Shown: positions 26,722-37,922 of the stretch, piece by piece | Layout of the letters: each line of letters begins with the position of its first letter | How positions within the stretch are numbered: position 1 is the stretch's first letter | From: Rhizobium leguminosarum | Lineage (GTDB): Bacteria; Pseudomonadota; Alphaproteobacteria; Rhizobiales; Rhizobiaceae | Direction of reading: 5' to 3' | NCBI RefSeq assembly: GCF_017876795.1 | Contig: NZ_JAGIOR010000001.1 | Span: forward strand, 4,676,501-4,740,500 | DNA: 64,000 nucleotides | Translations under genes and position numbers: made by a program | Notes under the pieces: generated by a model | The model's database searches: none | What the model was told of the DNA's origin: nothing | What the model saw: the letters and a program-made list of their open reading frames with translations, nothing else

Positions 26722-27010
26722 GTCGTTCCCGTTCTTATCGTTCGCGAGGGCAGGCATCATGCCAAACCAGCGCGTCTGGCGGATATGACATTGCAGGTCT
26801 TCATCAGTCGTAAATGAAAACGCTCGCATTTTAACGACCGGCAAAAGCGTGTGAAATCAGGCCCCTAGATCATATCATGCTAATTGATCAGCAACCGAAA
26901 GACCTGAAATAGTTGTAGGATTCTTTGACCGAAGAGATATCCATGCCGCGGCCGGAGACGAGTGACAATGCTGTCCACCCGCCGCCTGACGAGGCACTCC
27001 GCGCCGGGCC

Positions 27011-27427
27011 TTAGCCCATTGCCATCCATAGGGCGAGCCAGAACCACATAGCTCCCAACACCAGGTATCCGGCGGCAAAGACCGGGCTGCGGTAGCGCAG
27101 ATCATTGCCGGAGACATGGATGGCGGCATGAGCGTAACGCAGGGCGACGAAGATCCAGGCGAGGCCGACGGCGACGATATTGTCGGCCTCGGTGGTATAG
27201 AGAAGAAGACAGCAGGCGTAGAACAGCACCGGCAGTTCGAACTGGTTGGCGAGGCAGTTCTTGACGACGAGGCTTTCGGCCGGCTCGTCACGATTTTCGC
27301 GGTAGTCCGATTTCTCGATATTGCCGGCGCGGACCATTCTTGCGCGCCGCAGCCCAAGAAGCGCATAAAGACCGTAGACCAGGGCGGCATGGGCAAGCAG
27401 TGGCCAGAAGATTTGATAGCCGGTCAT
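27011..27427 (-). CDS. MAPEG-family membrane protein
   Basis: 138 residues with four predicted membrane helices (about residues 5-25, 64-84, 86-104, 115-136). MAPEG marks: NCLANQFELPVLFYACCLLLY and RYAHAAIHVSGNDLRYRSPVF. Members are eicosanoid/glutathione-related membrane proteins; bacterial members mostly lack a known role. It is the third gene in the guaB direction, 84 bp after the membrane protein at 27512-28066, and may share its transcript. Confidence 0.85.
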   Translation of the reverse strand: MTGYQIFWPLLAHAALVYGLYALLGLRRARMVRAGNIEKSDYRENRDEPAESLVVKNCLANQFELPVLFYACCLLLYTTEADNIVAVGLAWIFVALRYAHAAIHVSGNDLRYRSPVFAAGYLVLGAMWFWLALWMAMG

Positions 27428-27511
27428 ATGGTTCCTGAGTCTTTCCGCTTCCGAATTCGTTGCGACCAGTATCCGAAAGGGGAGCCGGCTACCAGCGCCT
27501 GATAAAGCGGC

Positions 27512-28066
27512 TCAGTCCTGGCCCGCAGAGAGCCAGCGGGCGATGGCAAGCCGGGCGATGAGGATGAAGCAGATGGCGAGGCTTACGAATTTCAGCCGTG
27601 TCATCCACGGCAGCAGCTCGGTTGCGAGACTTGCGGACGCACCGTTGCCGAAGGCGATCAGGCTCGCAATATTCTCGCCATAGTCGGCGAAGCCGTAAAT
27701 CAACGGCAGCAGGTAGACCGCTTTGCTTGCGAGCGGATGCAGCGATCGCCCGAACCACGCGCCGGCGGGACCAAGCTTGGCGAAGGCGAGGAACAGCAGC
27801 GCCGTCAGCAATGCCGGAAAGATCAGCTCCGGCCCGAAATACATGGCCCGGAGCAGCTTGGTCGCCGTCTCGTTCTCATCGAGCAGCTTCTGCATATGAA
27901 AGACGGCCGCCTCGTCGTAACCGGCGAAATAGGTATCGAGAACCGCCTGCCCGGTTTCGTGCTTGAAGGGCACAACGAAGCCGAAAGTCGTCCAGGCGAG
28001 CACGGCAAGGCAGAGGGCTGCGAGCAGCGCGACGATCCAGAGAGGAATCCCGCTGCCCGCCTTCAT
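27512..28066 (-). CDS. Membrane protein of unknown function
   Basis: 184 residues. An N-terminal anchor (IPLWIVALLAALCLAVLAW) is followed by a 60-residue, probably periplasmic, stretch, then three further hydrophobic segments (about residues 75-95, 110-130, 155-180). No recognised domain. The start is 2 bp after the guaB stop, so it is almost certainly co-transcribed with guaB. Confidence 0.75.
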   Translation of the reverse strand: MKAGSGIPLWIVALLAALCLAVLAWTTFGFVVPFKHETGQAVLDTYFAGYDEAAVFHMQKLLDENETATKLLRAMYFGPELIFPALLTALLFLAFAKLGPAGAWFGRSLHPLASKAVYLLPLIYGFADYGENIASLIAFGNGASASLATELLPWMTRLKFVSLAICFILIARLAIARWLSAGQD

Positions 28067-28068
28067 GA

Positions 28069-29661
<1,593 letters not shown>

Positions 29662-29682
29662 CTATGACAGGAAGGAAATAGC

Positions 29683-29713
29683 AAAAAGCCCGGCCTGTCC
29701 GCCGGGCTCGGCA
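29683..29713 (-). terminator. Rho-independent terminator upstream of guaB
   Basis: On the minus strand, GAGCCCGGCGG and CCGGGCTTTTTGC form a GC-rich hairpin with a T run. It separates the metallo-hydrolase gene (29834-30825) from guaB. Confidence 0.8.
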
Positions 29714-29729
29714 TGGGTGCCATGCGCCT

Positions 29730-29832
29730 GGAGCATCCCCTCATTTCCCCAGCGCATGGAGATGCTCTATCTCTTTGTTTTCACGCACTCCGGACGCAAA
29801 ACCGCTGCGCAGTTTTGCTGGAATTGCTCCAG
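29730..29832. repeat. RIME-related mosaic repeat, partial
   Basis: GGAGCATCCCC and AGATGCTCTA, followed by the unit with CGGACGCAAAACCGCTG and GCTGGAATTGCTCC, which is the reverse of the first unit at 2424-2472. It fills the gap between the terminator and the metallo-hydrolase stop. Confidence 0.65.
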
Positions 29833-29833
29833 A

Positions 29834-30825
29834 TCAGATGTCGAACTGATAGGTCTTCGGCACGAAGCGATAACCGCCATCCTGCCTCTCGACGAAGCCG
29901 ACCGCTGGGAACGGCATGTGGTAGCCGAGGAAGGCGATCTTCTCGGTCGCGATCATCTCGAAGACCTTGCGGCGGGTGGCGGCGGCCTGCGTCTTGTCCA
30001 TGTCGAAGCGTACCTCCCAATCCGGCCGCAGCAGCGAGAGGATGTAGTGGTTGGCCGTATCGCCTGTGAGAACCAGGCGCTTGCCCTCGGATTCGACGTG
30101 GACACCATGTGCCCCGGCGAGTGGCCGGCTGCCAGAATTGCCGTTACGCCGGGCGCGACGCGGTCACCGTCCTTGATGAAGGCGACTTTTTCGACAAGCG
30201 GCGTCACATTGGCGAGCACCGCCTTGTGGCCGCCCTCGGCCGGCGTGCCCTCGCGCGCGGTGTTCGACCAGAAATCATACTCGGTCTGGCCGATGACATA
30301 ACGGGCATTCCGGAAGGCAGGCGCACCATTTTCCATCAGCCCGCCGATATGATCGCCGTGCAGATGGGTCAGCGCCACCAAGGTGACGTCGTCGGCCGAA
30401 TAGCCCGCGGTCTTCAGACCCTCGGTAAGCTGGCCGGTGCCCCGTGCGCGGCCGCTCGCGCCGAAGCCGGTATCGATGAGCATGACATCCGAACCGGTAT
30501 CGATCAGGGCCGGCGCATAGCCGTTCACGAGCTTGTCGGCCGGCAGGAAATTTGCGGTCAGCAATGACTTGACCGTCTCGGGGTCCTGATCGGTGCCGTA
30601 GGTTTCATGAGGCTTTTCGGAGATGTTGATGCCATCGCGGACGACGGTGAATTTATAGGAACCAAGCTTGAATTGATTGATCTCGGGCAAAGGCAATGCA
30701 TTCATAGTATTGTTTTCTCCAGTCGCGGTCGCTTCGGCCTTCTCTCTCAAAATTGTCGGCGCCGCCAGCAGGCCGAGGCCTGCTGCTAACAGCGTGCGCC
30801 GCTTTAGTCGCGTCGAAATTGCCAT
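29834..30825 (-). pseudogene. Tat-exported MBL-fold metallo-hydrolase, frameshifted
   Basis: From the ATG at 30825 the protein begins with a twin-arginine signal (RLKRRTLLAAGLGLLAAP). The metallo-beta-lactamase domain has the metal-binding THLHGDHIGG and later AAGHSPGHM. After GHMV the frame fails: the continuation HVESEGKRLVLTGDTANHYIL...PKTYQFDI lies in the next frame and ends at the TGA at 29834-29836. One base appears missing near 30100-30103 (GTG-T-CC where family sequence suggests GTG-TTC-CAC). Uncorrected, the frame runs to 29953 as nonsense. It is either a true frameshift or a sequencing error. Confidence 0.85.
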
Positions 30826-31089
30826 ATATCTCTTCTCCCAGGCCGTGCGGTGTCTCGCCGCACGGCCGATCACCTTTCCGGCCGATGACATTCCCCGCCG
30901 GATTTCTTGCCCCGGCAGAGTAAACATATGTCAATCTTGACACCTGACGTTGTCGGACAAGCGGTCTCACGCAGACGTGAAGCAAACATGTGGTCGAGCC
31001 GGAATTGAGCGTTGGCAGGACCATGAAGTGGGACTAAACAGCACGGGCCTTCCCCGCTCCCATCCGCAGCCCATCAAGGCCTCCCGCCT

Positions 31090-32514
31090 ATGAACCGCAT
31101 CGTCCCGCTGATCCTTGCCGTCGCTCTCTTCATGGAACAGATGGACTCCACCGTCATTGCCACGGCGCTGCCGGCGATCGCGGCGGATCTCAATGTCGGG
31201 CCGATCACGCTGAAGCTGGCGCTGACCTCCTATATGGTGGCGCTGGCAGTGTTCATCCCGGTCAGTGGCTGGATGGCCGACAGGTTCGGCGCCAAGAAAA
31301 TCTTCCGCCTTGCCATCTCCGTCTTCGTCATCGGCTCGATCTTCTGCGCCATCTCGTCCAACCTCGTCGAATTCGTCTTTGCCCGCTTCCTGCAGGGCAT
31401 GGGCGGCGCGATGATGACGCCGGTCGGCCGTCTCGTGCTGGTGCGCACGACGAAGCGCAGCGATCTGGTTTCAGCCATGGCGCTGCTCACCATCCCGGCG
31501 CTGGTCGGCCCGCTCACCGGTCCGCCGCTCGGCGGCTTCATCACCACCTATTTCAGCTGGCACTGGATCTTCCTGATCAACGTGCCGGTCGGCATCATCG
31601 GCATCTGGCTGGCGACGATCTTCCTGCCGGAGGTCGAGGCGACGGCGCCGCCGAGGCTCGATTTCACCGGTTTCGTGCTCACCTCGCTTACGGCCGCCGG
31701 CGTCGTCTTCGGCCTGTCGGTGGTCAGCCTACCGGCCCTGCCCCCGATCATCGGCGTCACCGCCACCGTGATCGGCCTTATCTGCGGCTTCCAATATGTG
31801 CGCCATGCCAAACGCCACCCGGCGCCGATCCTCAACCTCAACCTGTTCAAGAACCCGACCTTCCGCGCCTCGACCTTGGGCGGCACGCTCTTTCGTATCT
31901 GCGTCGGTGCCATGCCTTTCCTGACGCCGCTGATGCTGCAGCTCGGCTTCGGGCTGACGCCGTTCCAATCCGGCCTGATCACCTTTGCCGGAGCGATTGG
32001 GGCGATCACCACCAAGTTCATGGCGAAGCGCGTTTTCGCGGCCGCCGGCTTCCGCACGACACTGCTTTGCGCCGCCATGGTCACGACCCTCGTGACTGTC
32101 GTTATCGGCCTGTTCACGCCGGCAACGCCACATCTGGTCATCATCGCTGTGCTGTTGCTCGGCGGCTTCTCCCGCTCCTTCATGTTCACCGGCGTCAATG
32201 CGCTTGCCTTTGCCGATATCGATGATGCCGAAGCCAGCCAAGCGACATCGATGAGCTCGGTGATGCAGCAGGTCAGCCTAGCGCTCGGCGTTGCGGTCGC
32301 CGCCGCCATCCTGGAAAGCTCGATCTATATCAGGGGTGAAGCGTTGCAGGTCGCCGATTTCCACCTTGCCTTCTATATCATCGCCGGACTGACGGTCATT
32401 GCCACCATTCCCTTCATCCGGATGGACCGCAATGCCGGCGCGCTCGTTTCCGGCCACCGCGCAAGGGCGGTGATGCAGTCTCCGATTGACGCCGAGCAGC
32501 CGGTGGTGAAATAG
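31090..32514 (+). CDS. MFS drug exporter, DHA2 (EmrB/QacA) family
   Basis: 474 residues with about 14 membrane segments. DHA2 marks: MDSTVIATALPAIAADL at the N-terminus (motif D1), the motif-A loop SGWMADRFGAKKIFRLA, the RFLQGMGGAMMTP motif and PLTGPPLGGFITTYFSWHWIFLINVP (motif C and following). It probably exports a hydrophobic compound by proton antiport. No membrane-fusion partner is adjacent. The start is the ATG at 31090, preceded by AAGG. Confidence 0.92.
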   Translation: MNRIVPLILAVALFMEQMDSTVIATALPAIAADLNVGPITLKLALTSYMVALAVFIPVSGWMADRFGAKKIFRLAISVFVIGSIFCAISSNLVEFVFARFLQGMGGAMMTPVGRLVLVRTTKRSDLVSAMALLTIPALVGPLTGPPLGGFITTYFSWHWIFLINVPVGIIGIWLATIFLPEVEATAPPRLDFTGFVLTSLTAAGVVFGLSVVSLPALPPIIGVTATVIGLICGFQYVRHAKRHPAPILNLNLFKNPTFRASTLGGTLFRICVGAMPFLTPLMLQLGFGLTPFQSGLITFAGAIGAITTKFMAKRVFAAAGFRTTLLCAAMVTTLVTVVIGLFTPATPHLVIIAVLLLGGFSRSFMFTGVNALAFADIDDAEASQATSMSSVMQQVSLALGVAVAAAILESSIYIRGEALQVADFHLAFYIIAGLTVIATIPFIRMDRNAGALVSGHRARAVMQSPIDAEQPVVK

Positions 32515-32521
32515 GGCGGCC

Positions 32522-32905
32522 CTATACGGGGTTTTCGCAGACGGCGCAGAGCTTGTTGCCGTCGAGATCGCGGATATAGGCGGCATAGAAATGGGCATGG
32601 TAGGAGCGCAGGCTAGGCCCGCCCTCATCCATTCCGCCTGCCGCCATCGCCGCCGCGTGGAAGGCATCCACGGCCGCCCGCGTTTCGGCCGCAAACGCGA
32701 CCATGGCCCCATTGCCCGACGTCGCCCGGCGGCGATTGAAAGGGGTCACCACCCAGAAGCGGCAGCGCGTATCGCTCTCGGCGGAATAGCCGATTTCCTC
32801 TTCCGAATAATGCTGGCGGCGATAGCCGAGCACAGGTAGCACGGCATCATAAAAATGCCCTGCGCGATAAAGGTCGTTGGTTCCGAGCGTGACGTAGAGA
32901 AGCAT
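32522..32905 (-). CDS. VOC-family (glyoxalase/bleomycin resistance-like) protein
   Basis: 127 residues, single VOC domain of two beta-alpha-beta-beta-beta units: MLLYVTLGTNDLYRAGHFYDAVLPVLGY and later SYHAHFYAAYIRDLDGNKLCAVCENP. It is a metal-dependent dioxygenase/lyase-like fold; the substrate is unknown. It converges with the MFS gene (7 bp between stops). Its upstream side abuts the extra copy of the rlmE 3' end. Confidence 0.88.
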   Translation of the reverse strand: MLLYVTLGTNDLYRAGHFYDAVLPVLGYRRQHYSEEEIGYSAESDTRCRFWVVTPFNRRRATSGNGAMVAFAAETRAAVDAFHAAAMAAGGMDEGGPSLRSYHAHFYAAYIRDLDGNKLCAVCENPV

Positions 32906-32937
32906 TGGATCAGCAGCCCACTATCCTCAAGCCGGCT

Positions 32938-33015
32938 ATCATCCGACATGATCGGCCCAAAGATCAAGCTTGCTGTTCAGGCATCGGCCTTGCGCCCTTT
33001 GAAGCCCTTGGCCAG
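32938..33015 (-). repeat. Duplicate of the rlmE 3' end (outer copy)
   Basis: About 78 bp closely matching 34689-34766, the last codons of rlmE and the bases after them. Shared runs include AAGATCAAGCTTGCTGTTCAG and TTTGAAGCCCTTGGCCAGC; a few substitutions and small gaps separate them. Same orientation, 1.75 kb apart, with an O-antigen ligase gene between. Confidence 0.85.
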
Positions 33016-33034
33016 CCGCCCACGTGCAAGACCG

Positions 33035-34309
33035 TCAGCTCGAAACAACGGGCCCAAAGAGTGTGCTGCCGCGATCCGCACAAATAAGGGCGACCAGGTA
33101 GGCGAAGATCGGATCCAAGGCCTTCTGATTGAACATGATGCCAAAGCTGCCCGTTATGACGTAGCTGCTAACGAGCAGGAGAGCGAGCGCAATGGTCAGG
33201 TCCCGGCCCGGCCCAGCTTCCTTTCTCCAGGCGCCGATCACCGGCGTCGCGAGCATCAGCGAAAGCGCTGCAATGCCGAATATGCCGGCATCGATTCCCG
33301 CGGTCAGAAAACCGTTGTGGACATGCGTGAAGGACAGCTGCGGCCTTATGTTATCGGGCAGCTCTGCCAAAACCGAAGTCATCCGGTTTTGCGGGCCGTA
33401 ACCAGTCAACGGGTCCTTACTGATTGCCGATAGTGCACCTTTGTACAAAGCGAACCTCGCGCTGAGCGAGGTGATCTCACCGTCGGTGCGTTCGAGCGAT
33501 GTCAGATTTTCCTGAAGCTCCTGAATGCGATAAAAAACCGGGCCGCTACCTAAGGCAACAAGGCCCACAAACAGCAAGGAGCCGGTAATGGCGAGGCTGC
33601 GCAAGCTCAGATGGAAGCCGCGTTTGCGAAAAAACCAGAGAAAGATGACGACATGGACGGGAATGACCAGCCAAGCCGAGCGCGTTCCCGACAGCAGAAC
33701 GCAGCCGAGACCGGCGGCATATCCCAAAATCGCAATCCTTTGCTCCACGCTTTTGGTAGATTGAAGGTTGAGGAGCGCAATGCCGCCGAAGAGAATGCCT
33801 ATGATCCCGAGCAGGGCAGCGTTCGTAGTCCCGCCCTCCGCCCGGTCCATAAGAAACGCGATCTGCAGGAGACTGAGCAGAAAAGTAACGATCATGCCGA
33901 TCCCTGCGCCGAGGATGAAGAGCGGCACGAGACGGCCATCGGGAGATTGGCGCATCCGAGGCAATACCAGCCAGATCGAAAAGAACGGCAGGAGCCGGAG
34001 TATCCACTGCAATTCTTCGGAGTAAGGTGGATTGATGAATATGCTCGCGATCATCACCAACGGGTATATCGACATACCGATGGCAACCAGCCGGTCGGAT
34101 CTCGACAGGTTCAAGGCAAGGCGGCCTGTCGCCAGAGAGTAGGCGCCCCACAGCATCGACGCGAGGAGGATGAAGGCGTTAAAATTCGGCGAAAGTCCTG
34201 GTAGGATTGCAAAGAGAAAGACAGCGATGCCGTTGTTGCGGTCGTGTGCACTTACAGTCCCATTCCCGGGATAAAGCGCTTCTGTCATGAGTTGTTTGAA
34301 ATATTTCAT
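33035..34309 (-). CDS. O-antigen ligase (WaaL/RfaL) family membrane protein
   Basis: 424 residues with about 10-12 membrane segments. It has the Wzy_C/O-antigen ligase core: GCVLLSGTRSAWLVIPVHVV, a long periplasmic loop with SARFALYKGALSAISKDPLTGYGPQNRM, and SFTHVHNGFLTAGIDAGIFG with the conserved His. It would transfer O-antigen from undecaprenyl diphosphate to lipid A-core (or polymerise repeats) at the periplasmic face. Base composition is lower in GC than its neighbours. It sits between two copies of the rlmE 3' end, suggesting acquisition by insertion. Confidence 0.87.
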   Translation of the reverse strand: MKYFKQLMTEALYPGNGTVSAHDRNNGIAVFLFAILPGLSPNFNAFILLASMLWGAYSLATGRLALNLSRSDRLVAIGMSIYPLVMIASIFINPPYSEELQWILRLLPFFSIWLVLPRMRQSPDGRLVPLFILGAGIGMIVTFLLSLLQIAFLMDRAEGGTTNAALLGIIGILFGGIALLNLQSTKSVEQRIAILGYAAGLGCVLLSGTRSAWLVIPVHVVIFLWFFRKRGFHLSLRSLAITGSLLFVGLVALGSGPVFYRIQELQENLTSLERTDGEITSLSARFALYKGALSAISKDPLTGYGPQNRMTSVLAELPDNIRPQLSFTHVHNGFLTAGIDAGIFGIAALSLMLATPVIGAWRKEAGPGRDLTIALALLLVSSYVITGSFGIMFNQKALDPIFAYLVALICADRGSTLFGPVVSS

Positions 34310-34688
34310 TTTACCGGCCTGACCGTATCGGTGCTGACTCGCTAAGGATCGCGAAGTCGGCTGTCAAGCCGCGATAAGGGCGAAATCCATGACCTTATTC
34401 AAGGCGGCATTCAGGCAACAGCATTCCGAGTCGCCATAGCCCTATCTAAACAATGGTCAACGATGCGACGCAAGGATCAAGTTGATCGGCAGAAAAACAC
34501 GGCTGAGGTGCAGGCTGATTTGATCTCTGATCGGCATGGCTTGCATGCGAGACACCGTTGTTCGAGCGCGGTTAGCAGCTATCCGTGCCTGGAACTGTAT
34601 GGACACGACCGAATGCACCGCTAGGGCAGGCCTATGTCCCACAAGACTTGGATCGACTTGAGATCATCCGGATCTAATTAGGATCGCC
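34310..34688. other. Gene-free stretch upstream of the O-antigen ligase
   Basis: I see no supported gene. The sequence is richer in A/T than the flanks and lies within the segment bounded by the two rlmE 3'-end copies. It probably contains the ligase promoter, but no clear -35/-10 pair could be assigned. Confidence 0.5.
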
Positions 34689-34766
34689 ATCATCGGACAA
34701 GAATGGTCCGAAGATCAAGCTTGCTGTTCAGCTTCGGCCTTGCGCCCTTTGAAGCCCTTGGCCAGC
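34689..34766 (-). repeat. Duplicate of the rlmE 3' end (inner copy, within rlmE)
   Basis: The copy that is part of the functional rlmE gene (stop at 34715-34717). Counterpart at 32938-33015. Confidence 0.85.
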
Positions 34767-35431
34767 AGGAACATTTCGACCGATTCGGCGCGCGACGAGT
34801 TGGGCTTAACATGGACGACCTGACGGAAGTTCTGCTTCAGCATGGCGAGCAGATCACGCTCGGTGCCGCCCTGGAAGGTCTTGGTGAGGAAATGCCCGCC
34901 CTCCCCTAGCACCTCGATGGCGAAATGGGCCGCTACTTCGCATAGATGCATGGTCCGCAGATGATCGGTGCGGCGGTGGCCGGTAGTCGGCGCCGCCATG
35001 TCTGATATAACGAGATCAGGCGTGCCGCCGACCGCCTCCAGCAGCCTTTCCGGCGCACTGGGATCGAGGAAGTCGAGCTGCAGGATTTTCACGCCGGGAA
35101 GCTGGGCCATTTCGAGGAAATCGATCGCCGCCACACGGACATCATCATCCGTCGAGCCGGTGACCTTGGCGGCGATCTGCGACCAGCTGCCGGGGGCAGC
35201 CCCCAGATCGATAATGCGCCGGGCGCCGCGCAGGATGTGGTATTTCTCGTCGATTTCCAACAGCTTGAAGGCGGCGCGGGCGCGATAGCCTTCGAGTTGG
35301 GCGCGCTGCACATAGGGATCGTTGATGTGGCGCTGTAGCCATTGGCGGGAGGATGCCTTCATTTTCTTGTTCTTGACGCGCTGGCCGAGCTTGCGGCCGG
35401 TGCGGTTTCCCGCGATCGGTGCCTTTGTCAT
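34715..35431 (-). CDS. rlmE: 23S rRNA (uridine-2552-2'-O)-methyltransferase
   Basis: 238 residues from the ATG at 35431 (GGGGAAAG upstream); the frame to 35494 overlaps ppx and is rejected. FtsJ/RrmJ fold: a basic N-terminus ([20 protein letters not shown]), [13 protein letters not shown] with the first catalytic Lys, SAM site [22 protein letters not shown] (Asp), FLTKTFQGG (Lys) and [15 protein letters not shown] (Glu), completing K-D-K-E. It methylates U2552 late in large-subunit assembly. It lies 10 bp downstream of ppx, in one operon. Its last bases are duplicated at 32938-33015. Confidence 0.95.
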   Translation of the reverse strand: MTKAPIAGNRTGRKLGQRVKNKKMKASSRQWLQRHINDPYVQRAQLEGYRARAAFKLLEIDEKYHILRGARRIIDLGAAPGSWSQIAAKVTGSTDDDVRVAAIDFLEMAQLPGVKILQLDFLDPSAPERLLEAVGGTPDLVISDMAAPTTGHRRTDHLRTMHLCEVAAHFAIEVLGEGGHFLTKTFQGGTERDLLAMLKQNFRQVVHVKPNSSRAESVEMFLLAKGFKGRKAEAEQQA

Positions 35432-35441
35432 GGCTTTCCCC

Positions 35442-37007
35442 TTATTTCGCACGCTGGCCGCGGCGGTTGCGGTTGCGCCGCCACACGCCGTCATCGGCCA
35501 TCATGTCGGTGAGCAGGCCTTCCCTCAAGCCGCGATCGGCAACACGCATGCGCGGGCTCGGCCAGCGGCGGCGAATCGCCTCCAGAATAGCACAGCCGGC
35601 GAGCACCAGATCGGCCCGGTCGGGCCCGATGCAGGGATTGGCGGCGCGGCTTTCGAAATTCCACGAGAGAAGCTTTGCCTGCATGGCGGAGACTTCGTCG
35701 TCGGACAGCCAGATACCATCGACCTTGCGCCGGTCATAACGCGGCAGGTCGAGATGGACGCCGGCAAGTGTCGTCACCGTGCCTGATGTGCCGATCAGAT
35801 GGAAGTCGCCGGTCTGGGCAACCTCGATCTCCGGGCAATCGAAGCCCTCGAGCATGCCGCCGACTTCGCGCACCATGCCTTCGAAAGCCTCCGGCGTGAC
35901 GTCGCGGCCGCCATGACGCTCCGACAGCGTCACGACGCCGACCGGCAGAGAGGTCCAGTGGGTGATGTGATTGGCGAGGCGACTGTAACGATTGTCACCA
36001 ATGCGGATGACGGCGATCTCCGACGAGCCGCCGCCGATATCGAAAAGCACGACGGAACGTGTCTCACGCCCGACCAGCGAGGAGCAGCCGGAGACGGCGA
36101 GGCGCGCTTCGGTCTCGCGATCGATGATCTCCAGCGCGAGGCCGGTTTCGGCAACGACCCGGCTGAGGAACTCCTCCCCATTGACCGCCTGGCGGCAGGC
36201 TTCGGTGGCGATCAGCCGCATCCGGCGGATCTCGCGGTTTCTGAGCTTGGAGGCGCAGATCCTCAGCGCTTCGATTGCCCTCTCCATCGCCTCGTCGGAC
36301 AGACGGCCGCTGGCCGCAAGGCCTTCACCAAGGCGCACGATACGGGAAAAGGCGTCGACCACCCGGAATTGCCCCGGACGGGTCGGCTGGGCGATGAGCA
36401 GACGGCAATTGTTGGTGCCAAGGTCGAGAGCGGCGTAGAGTTCGTCCGGCCACGCGTGTTCACTAGCCTGGCGGTCCCCCTGAAAACCTGGATGGCCGTG
36501 ACTGTCCTGGCGGCCCTTGCGGTTGGCGGCTGTGCCGTTCTGCGTTTCGCGCGGAACAGCAATGCGCACCGTCTCTTCCGCGCGGCTTTCCTCTTGAGGT
36601 GCACCTGACGGTTTTGCCGACGTCAGCGGCCGGCCCTGAAGACCGCGCTTGCCGCGATGTTTGCGGCGATTGCGCCGGCTCGGCGTCTGCTCGCCTTCGG
36701 ACCGAGCAGCACTGTCTGCCGCTTGGGTCTGCTCCATCGGATGGGTATGAGGGGAACCGTCCTGCGGCGCGCCTTGGCCGCCACGACGGCGACGCTTTCG
36801 CTTGCGGGCCGGATTGCCGGCCGCATCTTCCATCGGGCGCGCAGGCTGTCCGGCACCGCCGGTAGGCTCATGCGAAGCGGGATGAGCCGCGCTGCGGGAT
36901 TGCCCGCCACGCTTGCCCTTGCGGCGCCTGGACTTCTTGCCGTCCTTGCGCCCTTCCGCCCACGCCCCGTCAAATTGCGGCTTTGCGCCGCCTTCGGGGT
37001 CTTCCAC
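35442..37007 (-). CDS. Ppx/GppA phosphatase with long basic N-terminal extension
   Basis: 521 residues. The catalytic part starts only at about residue 190 ([16 protein letters not shown]), followed by [24 protein letters not shown] and [12 protein letters not shown], all intact ASKHA-fold motifs of exopolyphosphatase/guanosine pentaphosphate phosphohydrolase. The first 185 residues are low-complexity and very basic, with repeated K/R blocks ([35 protein letters not shown]) between P/A/G/S/E-rich stretches, like RNA-binding tails of RNase E. It is co-transcribed with rlmE 10 bp downstream. The start at 37007 is the best ATG; exact start uncertain. Confidence 0.9.
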   Translation of the reverse strand: MEDPEGGAKPQFDGAWAEGRKDGKKSRRRKGKRGGQSRSAAHPASHEPTGGAGQPARPMEDAAGNPARKRKRRRRGGQGAPQDGSPHTHPMEQTQAADSAARSEGEQTPSRRNRRKHRGKRGLQGRPLTSAKPSGAPQEESRAEETVRIAVPRETQNGTAANRKGRQDSHGHPGFQGDRQASEHAWPDELYAALDLGTNNCRLLIAQPTRPGQFRVVDAFSRIVRLGEGLAASGRLSDEAMERAIEALRICASKLRNREIRRMRLIATEACRQAVNGEEFLSRVVAETGLALEIIDRETEARLAVSGCSSLVGRETRSVVLFDIGGGSSEIAVIRIGDNRYSRLANHITHWTSLPVGVVTLSERHGGRDVTPEAFEGMVREVGGMLEGFDCPEIEVAQTGDFHLIGTSGTVTTLAGVHLDLPRYDRRKVDGIWLSDDEVSAMQAKLLSWNFESRAANPCIGPDRADLVLAGCAILEAIRRRWPSPRMRVADRGLREGLLTDMMADDGVWRRNRNRRGQRAK

Positions 37008-37248
37008 GTTGTTTTTCCACCGCGCCGCGCAAGTTCTGAGATATGCAGCAGGCGCTCATTTGATTTTTGCGTTGCGGCAAGAATATCAGCGCCCGCAGAA
37101 ATCGCCAAATTCTTTTTTGAACCGGGATTTGCAGCGGTTTCGCCTTTCTCATTGAACACCGATTTTTTTCAAAACGGGTATTTGCAATCCCACGGCTTTT
37201 GGTTATAAGCGCCGCACAGCAGCCAAGCCATGCTTCGGCGGCAACTGC

Positions 37249-37322
37249 TGGGGAATAGTTCAATGGTAGAACGACGGACTCTGACTCCGTTAATCTTGGT
37301 TCGAGTCCAGGTTCCCCAGCCA
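37249..37322 (+). tRNA. tRNA-Gln (anticodon CTG)
   Basis: 74-nt cloverleaf. Acceptor TGGGGAA pairs with TTCCCCA, D-arm GTTC/GAAC, anticodon stem ACGGA/TCCGT with loop CTCTGAC (anticodon CTG, reads CAG), T-arm CTTGG/CCAGG with loop TTCGAGT, and an encoded CCA. The 3' end is repeated in part at 43656-43680, so it serves as the attachment site of an island. Confidence 0.95.
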
Positions 37323-37479
37323 ATTCTCCCTAAATGCCTTTAAATCCTTGATTTTCCAGTCGTGCCGGATATCGTTTTGGCGTCATTGGCGACCTGATGC
37401 CCAGAACTGGTGCCCACAGGTGATGCCCACGCGCAAACTGCGTGGCGGCCTCGCAGGTGGCAGGCAAGGGCAACTACCC

Positions 37480-37791
37480 ATGGCAGTCCGCCACGACGTC
37501 GAAAACCTTATTCGCCGCGGCAACATCTTTTACTGGCGCGCACGCGTGCCCACCTCGTTCACGCAATGCCAGCCGGGCAGCCGGCTTTCACTGAGCCTTC
37601 ACTGTTCCGACCATAAAAAGGCGCAGGCGATCGGCCGAAAGCTCAACATACTGATGGCCGAGCTGAAGATGAATTCGAAGGGATCAATGTCCAAGGAGCA
37701 GCTCCAAGAGCTTTGCGAACACGAACGACCCAATCGCGGCAGGTCCGGCCTCGATCATTCTTGCCATCGATATGTCCCGAACCGCACTTGA
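37480..37791 (+). pseudogene. Tyrosine integrase, N-terminal fragment
   Basis: MAVRHDVENLIRRGNIFYWRARVPTSF and LSLSLHCSDHKKAQAIGRKLN match the N-terminal arm/DUF6538-type domain of phage-like integrases that target tRNA genes. Only about 90 recognisable residues remain before the frame ends at 37791; the core-binding and catalytic domains are gone. In-frame ATGs at 37423 and 37348 could extend it. It starts about 160 bp after tRNA-Gln. Confidence 0.8.
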
Positions 37792-37922
37792 TTTCCGTTT
37801 GATTAAATTTCAGCCTAGGCTTACATTGTGATCAGAACCGTCCCTCGCACCGTTGACCGCGGATGTACCGGCAGCGGCGCGGCGCGACGACGAAAGGTCG
37901 GGTTAGCCCGATGAAGACCACA

